The notes under the pieces: generated by a model | The model's input: the letters and a program-made list of their open reading frames with translations, nothing else | What the model was told of the DNA's origin: nothing | Database searches by the model: none | Assembly: GCA_030147755.1 (NCBI GenBank) | Contig: JASBUW010000164.1 | Span: forward strand, 23,588 to 87,587 | DNA from: Parachlamydiaceae bacterium | GTDB lineage: Bacteria; Chlamydiota; Chlamydiia; Chlamydiales; Parachlamydiaceae | DNA length: 64,000 nucleotides | Direction: 5' to 3' | Part shown: positions 44,598 to 54,592 of the stretch, in pieces | How positions within the stretch are numbered: the stretch's first letter is position 1 | Layout: each line of letters opens with the position of its first letter | Position numbers and translations under genes: made by a program

Positions 44598-47500
44598 ATG
44601 GCAATTGGATTTGCAAGATTTGGATTTGTACAGAGATCAGCTGGTAAAAATGCCTGCTGTAAAGCTGCTTACTATGCTAGGGATAAAGTTCAATTTGAAG
44701 ATACTTCTTTTGCTGAAGCAAAAATTTATGACTGGTCCCATAGAGAAAAACCAGCTTACCATGCTATTTGTCTACCAGTTCATGTAAATGCAAAGTTCAA
44801 ATCAATGGAAACTTTATGGAATGCTGCTGAACAAAAAGAAAATCGCCATAATTCTCAAATAGCGATGGAAATGGTTATGGCGCTTCCCGATGATCAAGTT
44901 ATTTCCTTAGAAGATAAAATTGAACTCGTTCAAACGTTTATAAATGAACATTTTGTTAAAAATGGTTTGGCTGTACAGATCGATATTCATCGCCCGGATC
45001 AAAAAATTTTGCTTTCACCAGAAACTGGAGAGATTGAAAATCTAGATCATAATTGGCATGCTCATCTTTTATTAACGACCCGACGTTTCAAAGAAAGTGG
45101 TTTAGAATTAGAGGATGGTAAAGCTCGAGATTTAATGCCTGTGATCTATGGTGGAAAAGTCGTAGCAGGTCTTAATTGGGGCCAGCTATGGGCACAACAT
45201 CAAAATCTATTCTTTGAGGAAAAGGGATTAGATTTGCGTGTGGATGAAAATGGAGTTGTAGCTCAGTTGCATTTAGGGCCAGTGCGGATGCGTGGACGTG
45301 CGTTTGCTTTAGAAAGCGAAAATCAACTTTTAGCTGAATTGAATCGAGTAGATTCAACTGAACCAGAAAAAGTCTTAGCCAAAATTACAGAAACAAGAAG
45401 TGTTTTTAGCATGCAAGATGTTGAACGTTTTTTACATAAGCATGTGGAACCGCATTTAATTGATCAAGTAGATCAGGCTTTTTGGCAACAAAAGGATTTA
45501 GTTCAGTTACTCGATGCCAACACAAAGCAGCCTTTAGTGAAGTTTACCACTAAGCAAATTCTAGAAGAAGAAAAGCAGATCGTACGTTTAGCAGATAAAC
45601 TTCATGCGTTGCCGGCTGCTAAGCTAAAAAATCAGTCATATGAACAATTTACAGCTCACCTCAATACAGAACAAAAGCAAGCTTTTTCTCATTTGATACA
45701 AGGGCAAAAATTAAGTTGTTTAGAAGGACATGCGGGAACAGGAAAGAGCCATCTTTTAGCCGCTTTACGTGAAGGGTATCAAAGAGAAGGTTATACAGTA
45801 CGCGCATTGGGACCTGACAATGCAACGGCTGATGTCTTAAAAGAAAAAGGATTTCAGTCAGCTGAAAATATTTATCAATTTTTGTTTGCTGTTCATTATG
45901 ATAAACGTCCGCTTACCAAAGGTAAAGAAATTTGGTTTGTGGATGAGACATCTAAATTAGGCAATAAACCTTTGCTTGAACTTCTTAAAGCAGCCGAAAA
46001 ATATCAAGCCCAAATTCTTTTTGCAGGTTGTTCGTCACAGCTGCCTTCTGTGGAAAGGGGAGGCTTATTTAAATTCTTTTGCGAACGGTATAGTGCACAA
46101 GAATTGAGCGAAATTCAAAGACAGAAAAAGCAAGCTCAGCTTGAGATGACGAAAAATTTAGCGCATGGCAAAATGGCTGCAGCCATTGATCAGCTCATGA
46201 AGCTCGGAGGCATCAAATGGCAAGCGACAAAAGAAGAAGCAATGGAGAGATTGATTAAAACGTGGGCAGCGGATCAATCTGCTTTTCCCCATAGCCAAGC
46301 GCTTATTTTGGCTCATTCTAATGCAGAAGTGCGCCTGCTCAACGAAATGGCGCGTCTTTACCGCAAAGAAAAAGGAGAGTTAGAAGAAGAAGAGTATATA
46401 TGCAAAACAGCTCATGGAAAAATGACAGTCAGCGTAGGAGATCGATTAGAGTTTCGCAAAAATGATAAAAAACTTGGTATTACGAATGGTATGAAGGGCA
46501 CGCTAATTTTTGCTTCTCCAGAGAAATTTGTTGTTAAAATAGAAAAACGCCTAATGACTTTTAATCCAGTTGAGTACAAAAGCTTTCAACTGGGTTATGC
46601 GTCGACTTATTTTCGTTCACAAGGGCAAACGGTTGAGCGCGCGTATGTTTTGCATTCACCACAAATGAATAAAGAGAAATTTTATGTTGGATTGACACGT
46701 CATGTCCAGAAAGCAACGCTGTTTGTCGCGCGAACAGATGCTTCTTGCTTAACAGATTTAAAGCGACAAGCTTTTCGCAAAAATTCTAAAGAAAATACCT
46801 TGCAGTATACGACTGAGATGGAGGTGCACCAACAAAAAGCGTTGATGGCAAAAGAGGAGAAAATCGAGCAACTGAAAGGCTCACCTTCTCTTTTAGACAA
46901 AGTGAAAGGATATACTTTAGATGTTTGGGATTCTGCTAAAAATCAGCTGCAACAGCATTGGCAACATCGTCAAGATATACGCCCTAATCAAGAATTTTTT
47001 AGCCCTCATTTAAAATCTGATATCGAAAAAGGCTTAGTAGCAAAAGTGGATTCTTCTAGTCCCTATCCCGATTTGAGTTTGTCTATTGATCTGCAAAAAA
47101 ATTTTAGAAAAATTTTAGAAAGGCTAGAACCTGTCTATACGCTTCCTTCTTCACCTGTTACAATTTCTTCTAATTGGAAAAATTTAACTGAATCCAATCA
47201 AGCTCTTTTGAATCAATATTATCAAACAGTTACTCAGGCTGCTAATTTGCATGCAATTGTGCAAGTGGAAGCAGACGGTAAAAACTTAAAAAGTGCTTCT
47301 CATTTTAAAGAGTGGCAAAAGCTATGTGCTACAAGGAATACCCATGCTTATCAAGTGCTTACTTCTATTCCATCTGCTTTTATTGAACAGGCAGTTGGAA
47401 AAGAAGCCTTTAAAATACTAGAAGAGCGCTCTCTTAAGCATCAAGAGGCTCTACAAAGGCAGAATAGTAGACCTGATTCTTTGTCCGATCAGTTAAAAGA

Positions 47501-49031
47501 GCAAATTGATGCCTTACTTTATCGTTTATTTCCTGAAGGTCCTACTGGGCGTGATGCACAGGGTTTAAGATTTGGAACAAAGGGTTCTTTAGCTGTGGCT
47601 TGTCGTGGATCACGCTTGGGGTCTTTTTACGATTTTGAAAAAGGAGAGGGAGGAGGCCCTTTGCAACTCATTGAGCAAACATTAAATCTTAAAGCAAAAG
47701 AAGCACGAGAGTGGGCAAGAGAGTTTTTAGGTCAACCTCAACAAATTAAATTACCCCTTCCATTTGATTTTAAACGCACAGCTACTAAAACCCGCCCAGA
47801 ATGGACGAGCTTAAAGCCTCTCGTTTCTCATCCCGCTCCTGATTTAAAACAGCTTTCCAAAGCACTCGATCAAGCTTATAAAGAAGTGGCGCGGCATGCT
47901 TATAAAGATGAAAAAGGAGAGCTGCTTTTTTATGTTTTACGTTTAGTCAGTAAACAGAATCCTCAAGAAAAAGCGATTTATCCTTTAAGTTATGGTCAAT
48001 GGCAAGGGGCTAATCAGCCTTCTTGGTCTTTTAAGCTCTATCAAACTGAGCAGCGTCCGCTCTACGGCCTCGATCAATTAAAAAACTATGCTAAATCAAC
48101 TATTTTGCTAGTGGAAGGCGAGAAAACAGCGGATGCCGCTCAAAAGCTTTTAGGGGATAGAAATATCCTTTGTATGACTTGGCAAGGAGGTGCTGCCGCT
48201 GTGTCTAAGACAGATTGGATGCCCCTACATGGTAAAGAAATCGTCATTTGGCCCGATAATGATGAGGCTGGTTTTAAAGCTGCTGAACGCTTATGCACGG
48301 AACTTAGAAAAGTCGGTGTTCAAGCTTTACGCGTTGTTAATCCAGAAAGACTAGCGAAAGAATTTTCCCCTAAATGGGATTTGGCAGATCCTTTACCCGT
48401 AGGGAAGAATTTACAACATCTGCATGATCTCATTCTCACATCTAAAGAAAAAACATTGGGAATCGAGCAACTTCATTTATTTGTGCAAGATAGAACTAAC
48501 ATTGGTGAAAAATTAAAAATGCAAGAGCTTTTGTGGTGTTTAGAAGAGCGTGAATGGTCTAAGTTAGAAGCACGTTATGCGTCTGAGCCTTGGCGTATTA
48601 AACAAGAAATCTTTAATGGAATGCAACAATTAATAGCAGAGCAGAAAACATTAGAGAGGATTTTTGAAAAGGATCAGTGTTTGAGTTTTCACTTAGCAAA
48701 TCGCCTTGCACAGCAGGGAATTTTGTTTCAAGCTCAGCAAGGAAGGGCATTGGGATTAGATCAGATAAAGGAAATAACCCAATTGACTACTCATTTTCCT
48801 TATCAAGAAGGCAATTTAAATCATAAAGAACATGCTATTCGGATGCATGCCGCTGATAAACTTGTGACAGAGGCGTTTAGCTTGGGTTTTTCACCTGAAA
48901 TTTTGAAAAAAATTCAAGAAACACATACTCATCAAGTCGTTAAACAAGCAGCTTTTTACGAAGCTCAAGAGTTAAACTTAGATAACGAACAGATAAAGCA
49001 AAAACAACAAGATCTTAATTTTAATTATTGA
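44598..49031 (+). CDS. traA: TraA/MobA-type relaxase fused to RecD-like helicase and TOPRIM primase domain
   Basis: 1477 residues. Residues 1-240 are a MobA/MobL (MOBQ) relaxase: candidate catalytic tyrosine Y25 in KAAYYAR and the metal-binding histidines H151, H154 and H156 in DHNWHAHLLLTTRR. From about 350 to 720 is a superfamily 1 helicase of the TraI/RecD type, with Walker A GHAGTGKSH near 378 and the C-terminal 'QLGYASTYFRSQGQTVERAY' and 'YVGLTRHVQKATLFVAR' blocks. Residues about 960-1270 resemble a plasmid primase: a DUF3991-like segment, then TOPRIM with ILLVEGEKTADAAQ (~1169) and VIWPDNDEAG (~1216). It should nick oriT, unwind the strand and possibly prime it in the recipient. The gene symbol follows the Ti/pNGR usage, not F pilin. 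Confidence 0.92.
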   Translation: MAIGFARFGFVQRSAGKNACCKAAYYARDKVQFEDTSFAEAKIYDWSHREKPAYHAICLPVHVNAKFKSMETLWNAAEQKENRHNSQIAMEMVMALPDDQVISLEDKIELVQTFINEHFVKNGLAVQIDIHRPDQKILLSPETGEIENLDHNWHAHLLLTTRRFKESGLELEDGKARDLMPVIYGGKVVAGLNWGQLWAQHQNLFFEEKGLDLRVDENGVVAQLHLGPVRMRGRAFALESENQLLAELNRVDSTEPEKVLAKITETRSVFSMQDVERFLHKHVEPHLIDQVDQAFWQQKDLVQLLDANTKQPLVKFTTKQILEEEKQIVRLADKLHALPAAKLKNQSYEQFTAHLNTEQKQAFSHLIQGQKLSCLEGHAGTGKSHLLAALREGYQREGYTVRALGPDNATADVLKEKGFQSAENIYQFLFAVHYDKRPLTKGKEIWFVDETSKLGNKPLLELLKAAEKYQAQILFAGCSSQLPSVERGGLFKFFCERYSAQELSEIQRQKKQAQLEMTKNLAHGKMAAAIDQLMKLGGIKWQATKEEAMERLIKTWAADQSAFPHSQALILAHSNAEVRLLNEMARLYRKEKGELEEEEYICKTAHGKMTVSVGDRLEFRKNDKKLGITNGMKGTLIFASPEKFVVKIEKRLMTFNPVEYKSFQLGYASTYFRSQGQTVERAYVLHSPQMNKEKFYVGLTRHVQKATLFVARTDASCLTDLKRQAFRKNSKENTLQYTTEMEVHQQKALMAKEEKIEQLKGSPSLLDKVKGYTLDVWDSAKNQLQQHWQHRQDIRPNQEFFSPHLKSDIEKGLVAKVDSSSPYPDLSLSIDLQKNFRKILERLEPVYTLPSSPVTISSNWKNLTESNQALLNQYYQTVTQAANLHAIVQVEADGKNLKSASHFKEWQKLCATRNTHAYQVLTSIPSAFIEQAVGKEAFKILEERSLKHQEALQRQNSRPDSLSDQLKEQIDALLYRLFPEGPTGRDAQGLRFGTKGSLAVACRGSRLGSFYDFEKGEGGGPLQLIEQTLNLKAKEAREWAREFLGQPQQIKLPLPFDFKRTATKTRPEWTSLKPLVSHPAPDLKQLSKALDQAYKEVARHAYKDEKGELLFYVLRLVSKQNPQEKAIYPLSYGQWQGANQPSWSFKLYQTEQRPLYGLDQLKNYAKSTILLVEGEKTADAAQKLLGDRNILCMTWQGGAAAVSKTDWMPLHGKEIVIWPDNDEAGFKAAERLCTELRKVGVQALRVVNPERLAKEFSPKWDLADPLPVGKNLQHLHDLILTSKEKTLGIEQLHLFVQDRTNIGEKLKMQELLWCLEEREWSKLEARYASEPWRIKQEIFNGMQQLIAEQKTLERIFEKDQCLSFHLANRLAQQGILFQAQQGRALGLDQIKEITQLTTHFPYQEGNLNHKEHAIRMHAADKLVTEAFSLGFSPEILKKIQETHTHQVVKQAAFYEAQELNLDNEQIKQKQQDLNFNY

Positions 49032-49399
49032 ATTATTCGGCTTATGAATTATATATTGTGCTATATTTTAACTATGAATATCGAATGATTAAGTCAGTAT
49101 ATCAAAAAAATCAATTAAACAAATTTCTTTAAAAACAACATAATTTAAATTTATATTTACATATAAAAATAATTTAAATATAAAAATATTAAAGTCTCTG
49201 ATATATCTAGAGTGTGTATTGTTATTTAAATATATTTTATTAATATAAATTATATAAATAATTTTTTAATTATAATTTTTCGTTTAAGTTTTATAAATAA
49301 ATATTTGTTCAAAACATGTTTTAAAGTATAAGATTCATCTCGTTTTGATTTAAACAATTTGTTGTTGTTTTAGAAAAATATTTTACCAAAAGACTTAAT
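49032..49399. other. Very AT-rich intergenic region of about 370 bases
   Basis: Almost only A and T, with repeated AAATATA/TTTAAAT-like tracts from 49130 to 49290. No gene, RNA or clear repeat. It separates the relaxase from the accessory region and probably contains the promoter of the lipoprotein gene. Confidence 0.4.
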
Positions 49400-49885
49400 A
49401 TGAGAAATTTTAAAATCTGTCGTATTTTTTCATTAATGTGTTGTGTTTCTTTGATCTGTACAAGCTGTGCAACTATTGTACATGGAACACGGCAATCCGT
49501 TAGCATTTCAAGTATGCCAAGTAACGCTTGTGTATGGGTAGATAGAACCTTCATAGGGTACACGCCTATCATTGTCGAAATGACCCGTAAAGAGAATCAT
49601 GTCATTTACATTCAGCTAGAAGGCTATCAACCTTATGAAGCTGCTTTTACAAAGCAAGTCAGTGGTTGGGTTTTTGGCAATATTGTTTTTGGTGGGGTGA
49701 TTGGTTTGGCCGTAGATGCTATTACGGGAGGAATTTATAAACTGACTCCCGAACAAGTGCATGCACAGATGGCTGCTGATCATATGGCTTACTCTAAACA
49801 ATCTTCGGATTCTTATATTGCGGTGGTTCTTAATCCCGATCCTTCTTGGGAAAAAGTAGGCAGTCTCACCAAAGTAAATGAATAA
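49400..49885 (+). CDS. PEGA-domain lipoprotein
   Basis: 161 residues. Lipoprotein signal with lipobox CTSC (cysteine 23) and a PEGA domain at about 30-75 ('VSISSMPSNACVWVDRTFIG.TP..V.M.RKENHVIYIQLEGY'). A glycine-rich hydrophobic stretch (GWVFGNIVFGGVIGLAVDA) follows, which occurs in many small lipoproteins of this type, then a short polar tail. Probably outer-membrane-anchored and facing the periplasm. Role unknown. Confidence 0.85.
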   Translation: MRNFKICRIFSLMCCVSLICTSCATIVHGTRQSVSISSMPSNACVWVDRTFIGYTPIIVEMTRKENHVIYIQLEGYQPYEAAFTKQVSGWVFGNIVFGGVIGLAVDAITGGIYKLTPEQVHAQMAADHMAYSKQSSDSYIAVVLNPDPSWEKVGSLTKVNE

Positions 49886-49929
49886 GCGATTTGATTATTA
49901 AAATATTTCAACCAAAATTAAGGAATATC

Positions 49930-51222
49930 ATGATGTATTCATTGTATCGTTTCATGTTTTTATTAATGATGGGATTTAGTTTCCATTTTTTACAAGCTAA
50001 TTATGAAGTTGTCGATGTAGGATCCATTCCTTCTTCTACAGAAGTAATTTTAAAAATTAATGATGAGGGGACTGTTTTAGTAGGAGGAGAAGCTGATTAT
50101 AGTTTTATTCCTTTTCTCTATTTTTCTCGCACTAAAGAATTTCTTTCTCTTGATATGTTAGGTAGGTCAATTATTCAAGACTTAAACGATCGAGGCAAAG
50201 TATTAGGTGTAACTGATTATAATTCTTCATCGAAACAGACTTTCCTCTGGTCTTAAGAAGAAGGTAAAACAGATATTACACCTTGGCTTGGCAATATATC
50301 TTCAAACGCAAGTCTGTGTATGAATGATGATGGTGTAATTGGAGGATATTATTGGCATCCAGTGAAAATTGAAAATTACCATTTTGAAGAACAAGGCTAT
50401 CCCAGTTACATTTGGCGTGGAAAACATGCCCCTCTCATCTGTCTTCAAAATCCTTTTATGTATAGAGGATCTACACTTTCTGCCATCGCTTTAAAAGCGA
50501 TTAATGATTCAGATAATGCAGCAGGTTATATAGTCGCAGGTTTTAATGAATTTAGAGGTCGAATTAATTTAGATGCTCGTTTAACAGCGTTTGTTTGGGA
50601 TGCTTATTCGCAAAAAATGCGACTTTTAAAAGGTCTGGATCATGGGGATTTGTCTAGCTTTGCTCTTGGTATTAACTATGCTACAGGAGTTGTAGGAGCC
50701 GTAGAAACACTCCAAGGACGTGAAGACTCTGCTCACTTCGTGTTTAATAAGCATTATTGGCACGCTGCTTTCTGGAAAAGCTATAGTGATACGGCAATAG
50801 ATTGTGGAGTGCTGAAACCTTTTACAGATTCTATTGCCTGTGCCATTAATTGTAGTTGGGAAGTTGTAGGATTTTGTTTTAGTCCTGTAGATGGACACTT
50901 AAATTTAAACAAACAAGCGCTTTTTTATGATTACTCACCGAAACTACGACAAACTGGCTTTATCTGGACTGAACAAAAAGGCATGCAAGATTTAAATCAT
51001 TTGATCCCAGAAGATTGTCAATGGGTCATTACAGGAGCAGTTGACATCAATAAGTTTGGTCAAATTATTTGTATGGGTTATTCAAAATCTGAAAACATGT
51101 CCAATCCTTGTTATCATGCACTATTGCTAAATCCCTTAAAACACAAAAGATATTGGGGTGATGATGATTGGGTTGAATGGTTGGATGAAAGAATAGAGAG
51201 TTTATCTGAGAAAGAAGAGTAG
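49930..51222 (+). pseudogene. Secreted HAF-repeat-type protein interrupted by an in-frame ochre codon
   Basis: The ATG at 49930 follows AAGGAA and begins a signal peptide (FMFLLMMGFSFHFLQA). The frame meets a TAA at 50254-50256 (after FLWS) and continues in the same frame, without further stops, to 51222. The full gene would have 430 codons with HAF-type units ('INDEGTVLVGG', 'LNDRGKVLGV', 'MNDDGVIGGYYW', 'INDSDNAAGYI'). A restart at the ATG at 50320 would give 300 residues without a signal peptide. It is a distant paralogue of the intact gene at 13039-14169. Either recently broken by one base change or read through. Confidence 0.8.
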
Positions 51223-51377
51223 TTTCCCTTCCAGAAGATGAGCTTACTCATTGAAAGCTTAGCTGCTTTGTAAACAATTAAGTGTACAAGTAGCTATCTC
51301 AAATTTAAGGAATTTAAATCAATATCATTCTAAATGTAGGCATAATTTATTTAACTCATAACATTAAAGGATTAAAT

Positions 51378-51992
51378 ATGATCAATGAAATTAACGATCG
51401 TAAAGATCAAGCCATCAGGCAAAAGTGGTTATGGCTTCTAGCTATCACACAAATGCTTTCTATTATATACGCAGCCTTCATTTATCCTACTTTACCTCCT
51501 TTATTTGATTGGTTATCTACTTCGGCTAATACGTCGCCTTTATGGGCGACATGCATAGGTCATCTAGTAGCCTTTGCTTTCTTTTACTATTGTGCTTACT
51601 ATAAACCAGGCACCAAACTTTTAACCTTTAGTTTGTTTTTTATTCCTTTGGGTATCCTACAAGCCTTTGCGATTTATTCTGCTTTCCTTCAGATGGAGTG
51701 GCTAGCAGGAATGTTTTTAAGCGTCGATTTGATCTTAAACTTATGGTGGTATGTATTGACGTTTAAATTAATCAAGATCAATGAAATTCTTCAAATTAAA
51801 GTGATTGCCTCTATGCCAGGCTATTTAAATGCAATGACCTTGCTTCAAATGGCAACTAATGTAGAGGAGCTTAATTCTAAATTTTCAGAAGCTATTCAAG
51901 GACGTTCAAGTCGCTTTGTTAGAGCTTTGCGAAGAGAATATGAAATCCAAAAACAGCGTTTAGTATTAACCCAGAGTTCTAGGATCGCGTAA
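51378..51992 (+). CDS. Membrane protein, 204 residues
   Basis: Four membrane helices (about 18-38, 55-75, 84-105 and 108-130), then a cytoplasmic tail with mixed charges ending in a basic helix (FVRALRREYEIQKQR). No family recognised. It lies alone between the broken HAF gene and rtcB with about 150-200 bases on each side, so it probably has its own promoter. Confidence 0.65.
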   Translation: MINEINDRKDQAIRQKWLWLLAITQMLSIIYAAFIYPTLPPLFDWLSTSANTSPLWATCIGHLVAFAFFYYCAYYKPGTKLLTFSLFFIPLGILQAFAIYSAFLQMEWLAGMFLSVDLILNLWWYVLTFKLIKINEILQIKVIASMPGYLNAMTLLQMATNVEELNSKFSEAIQGRSSRFVRALRREYEIQKQRLVLTQSSRIA

Positions 51993-52201
51993 ATGCGAGG
52001 TAGCAAATTAGGTAGTCTAATGCCTATTGAGATCACTTAATCAGTTGAATATTTTTGAATATTTTATCTAGAATGTTCAGCTAACCAATGCGCCTTCATG
52101 TAAACACGAGATGGATAGAGCATTTATTAGGATAGATGCGATCAAAATTGAGCAAAATATAGATCAGAAGCCATGTACTAAAACTTTAAGATGTAATTTT
52201 T

Positions 52202-53611
52202 ATGAAGCCACAAGATTTTTTCAAACTTTTAGAAACTACTCTCCTTACAAAAAAGGAGAAGGGTAAAGCTTGGCATATTTATAAAAATGACAGTCCCTCT
52301 AGAGCCATAGATTTTGTGCACATAACAGAAGAACGTATAAGAAACTTGCGACAAAATCTTGCTTTAAAAGAAGAACCAGTTCCTTATCAAGTGTGGGGGA
52401 GTGAATATATTGATAAAGGTGCAATAGATCAAATGATAGCAGCGGCACGCTTACCCATAGCAGTGGCTGGTTCTCTCATGCCTGATGCACACCCAGGCTA
52501 TGGTTTACCCATTGGAGGAGTATTAGCGACAGACAATGCAGTCATTCCTTATGCAGTTGGAGTAGATATTGCATGTCGCATGATGCTGTCTGTTTATCCT
52601 CTATCTTCTCAGGTTTTGCGCCAACCTCATTTAGCTGAATATCAATTTTTGACATCCGCATTAATTGATAACACGATTTTCGGTGCAGGTCCAATGGGAA
52701 CACATCAAGGTCATATTGAGCACCCTATTTTAGATGAAGATAATTGGCGAAGCACTTCTTTAATTCGATCGCTTCGCTTAACAGCTATCCATCAAATTGG
52801 CACAAGCGGTACTGGAAATCATTTTGTAGAATGGGGAGAACTTGAAATAGAAGATAGTTCAAATCCATTGAATTTAGCTCCAGGCTCTTATTTAGCTCTT
52901 TTATCGCATAGTGGATCACGGGGAGTAGGTTATAAAATTGCTGAATATTACACTCAATTGGCCATGTCACTCATGCCAGAACTTGATCATTCTATTCAAC
53001 ATTTAGCCTGGCTTCCTTTAGATAGCGAAGCTGGACAAGAATATTGGGAAGCTATGCAACTTGCGGGTAGATTTGCTTCTGCTAATCATCATATCATACA
53101 TGAACGTATTGCACAGGCATTAGGATTAAAGTCTGTTGCTGTAATTGAAAATCACCATAATTTTGCTTGGCGTGAAATAATTCAGATAAATGGAGTTGAA
53201 AGAGAAGTGATTGTACACCGTAAAGGTGCAACTCCCGCTGGTACAGGTGTGCTGGGGATAATTCCTGGTACAATGGCAGATACAGGTTTTGTGGTGATGG
53301 GAAAAGGATGTATGAAATCATTAAATTCAGCTTCACATGGAAGTGGACGTCAAATGAGTCGAGCAGTTGCTATTCAAACAATTACTCCACAGCAGCATGC
53401 AGATTACCTTTCTCAAAATAATGTGACAGTCATTGGAGGAGGCTTAGATGAAGCGCCTCAAGCTTATAAACCTATTCAAAAAGTTATTGAAGCGCAGCTT
53501 GACCTTGTGGAAATTTTAGGAAAATTTCAACCAAGAATCGTGCGTATGGCTCCAGCTGAAAAAAGAAATCGTGGATTGACAGTAGCAAAAGAGGAAATAG
53601 GAGAAACTTGA
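52202..53611 (+). CDS. rtcB: RtcB-family RNA ligase
   Basis: 469 residues. All RtcB landmarks are present: 'MPDAHPGYGLPIGGVLA', 'GVDIACRM' with the metal-binding cysteine, 'GTSGTGNHFVEWG', 'LLSHSGSRGVGYKIA', 'NHHNFAW', 'HRKGATPAG' with the loop before guanylation, and the C-terminal 'VIGGGLDEAPQAYKPI'. RtcB joins 3'-phosphate or 2',3'-cyclic-phosphate RNA ends to 5'-OH ends using GTP and manganese. On a mobile element it may repair tRNA or rRNA cut by ribotoxins (inference). Two small paralogous genes follow it on the same strand. Confidence 0.95.
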   Translation: MKPQDFFKLLETTLLTKKEKGKAWHIYKNDSPSRAIDFVHITEERIRNLRQNLALKEEPVPYQVWGSEYIDKGAIDQMIAAARLPIAVAGSLMPDAHPGYGLPIGGVLATDNAVIPYAVGVDIACRMMLSVYPLSSQVLRQPHLAEYQFLTSALIDNTIFGAGPMGTHQGHIEHPILDEDNWRSTSLIRSLRLTAIHQIGTSGTGNHFVEWGELEIEDSSNPLNLAPGSYLALLSHSGSRGVGYKIAEYYTQLAMSLMPELDHSIQHLAWLPLDSEAGQEYWEAMQLAGRFASANHHIIHERIAQALGLKSVAVIENHHNFAWREIIQINGVEREVIVHRKGATPAGTGVLGIIPGTMADTGFVVMGKGCMKSLNSASHGSGRQMSRAVAIQTITPQQHADYLSQNNVTVIGGGLDEAPQAYKPIQKVIEAQLDLVEILGKFQPRIVRMAPAEKRNRGLTVAKEEIGET

Positions 53612-53677
53612 AAGCATTGGCAGCCCTGTTCAAGGTTTTTATTCGGCTTATTTTAGCTTTTAGAAGATAGGATTAAC

Positions 53678-54037
53678 TTGGATATATACAATAGCTACGA
53701 TCAACAAATTAAGACCCAAGCTTTACTTTCTTTATTTGATGAAATTATAGCAAAGGAGGAAATTTTTGAAGGGATACATGCCTATACCTGCTTAGTAAAG
53801 CGAGAGCATGATATTAAGATACAATTAGCTTTTACAGATTATGAAACTTACGCATGTATATCTATTATTAAAAATGATCAAATGTTAACACATATAGTTT
53901 ATAAAGAATGTGATCAAATAAAAATATTATGCGATAAAGACAAAGTTATAGAAATAAAAAATCGAAAAGTTGGTAAGGTTTCTAAAACTATTTTATCGCT
54001 TAGAGGAGAGCCTATTTTGCAATTTTTTGATGATTAA
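53678..54037 (+). CDS. Small soluble protein, copy 1 of a pair (119 residues)
   Basis: Starts at TTG (53678) after GATAGGA; no better ATG is near. Soluble, alpha/beta, no signal. It aligns along its length with the following 116-residue protein (LFDEI / LFDNF, CDQIKI / CDMIRV, LSLRGE / LSLRES), so the two are paralogues. The size and the pairing recall immunity or chaperone-like proteins, but no family is recognised. Probably co-transcribed with the ligase gene upstream (66 bases). Confidence 0.6.
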   Translation: MDIYNSYDQQIKTQALLSLFDEIIAKEEIFEGIHAYTCLVKREHDIKIQLAFTDYETYACISIIKNDQMLTHIVYKECDQIKILCDKDKVIEIKNRKVGKVSKTILSLRGEPILQFFDD

Positions 54038-54051
54038 CTTAGAGAAGTCAT

Positions 54052-54402
54052 ATGGAAGTAAATATTTTTGATCTCATGACCTTGTTTGATAATTTTAATG
54101 AGAAAAATGATGCTATACATGGTCAATTTTATGAGTTTTTTTGCGATAAATTCATGGAAAAAGTATATTTAATTGTTTATCCCAAGGTTAATACTATATT
54201 TTTGACTATTAAATCCGCTTACACAACGTTGCTATCCTGTGAATTCAAATTCTGTGATATGATTCGTGTAGACCTCCATCATAAAGTAGTTCTTATTTTT
54301 AGTGGCTTTGATAAACATACAGAATTTGTTAAATGCAGCCTATCGCTTAGAGAAAGCTTAAATATTTATATTGCTTCGAATTTTTCTACTTCAGGTAATT
54401 AA
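54052..54402 (+). CDS. Small soluble protein, copy 2 of a pair (116 residues)
   Basis: Follows copy 1 by 14 bases. Same length, same order of predicted strands, and the conserved CDMIRV and SLSLRES segments. Rich in aromatic residues; no signal peptide or membrane segment. Function unknown; the pair is diverged and must be an old duplication. Confidence 0.6.
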   Translation: MEVNIFDLMTLFDNFNEKNDAIHGQFYEFFCDKFMEKVYLIVYPKVNTIFLTIKSAYTTLLSCEFKFCDMIRVDLHHKVVLIFSGFDKHTEFVKCSLSLRESLNIYIASNFSTSGN

Positions 54403-54485
54403 AGGGTAGGCTTTTCATTGTCTTGAAACAAATTATTCGTTGCCTATTGCTAAAATATGTCATAACCCCATTAAAAATTTTTCTC

Positions 54486-54592
54486 ATTTGCCGAAAAAGC
54501 TATTTAAGCCTACTTTCATCTATTAGAAGCTGCTTAAAAGCAGTTGAAAAGGAAATTTTTGAAAATTAACTCTTTTAGATAAGGTTAAATCT
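54486..54592 (+). promoter_or_regulatory. Conserved leader of exported cassette, copy A
   Basis: The ~110 bases before the first cassette gene closely resemble those before copy B (59794-59901): both share CGAAAAAG, CAAAAGC/TAAAAGC...TTGAAAA blocks, a run ending in TTTTTTGAAAA-like sequence and the ATAAGGT ribosome-binding site. Conservation of non-coding sequence between copies suggests a shared promoter or regulatory leader. Confidence 0.5.

Noticed and set aside
44598..49031. F-type TraI relaxase
   Set aside because: The N-terminal motifs (KAAYYAR and DHNWHAH) are of MobA/MobL type, and a Ti-type TraD-like gene is divergent from it.
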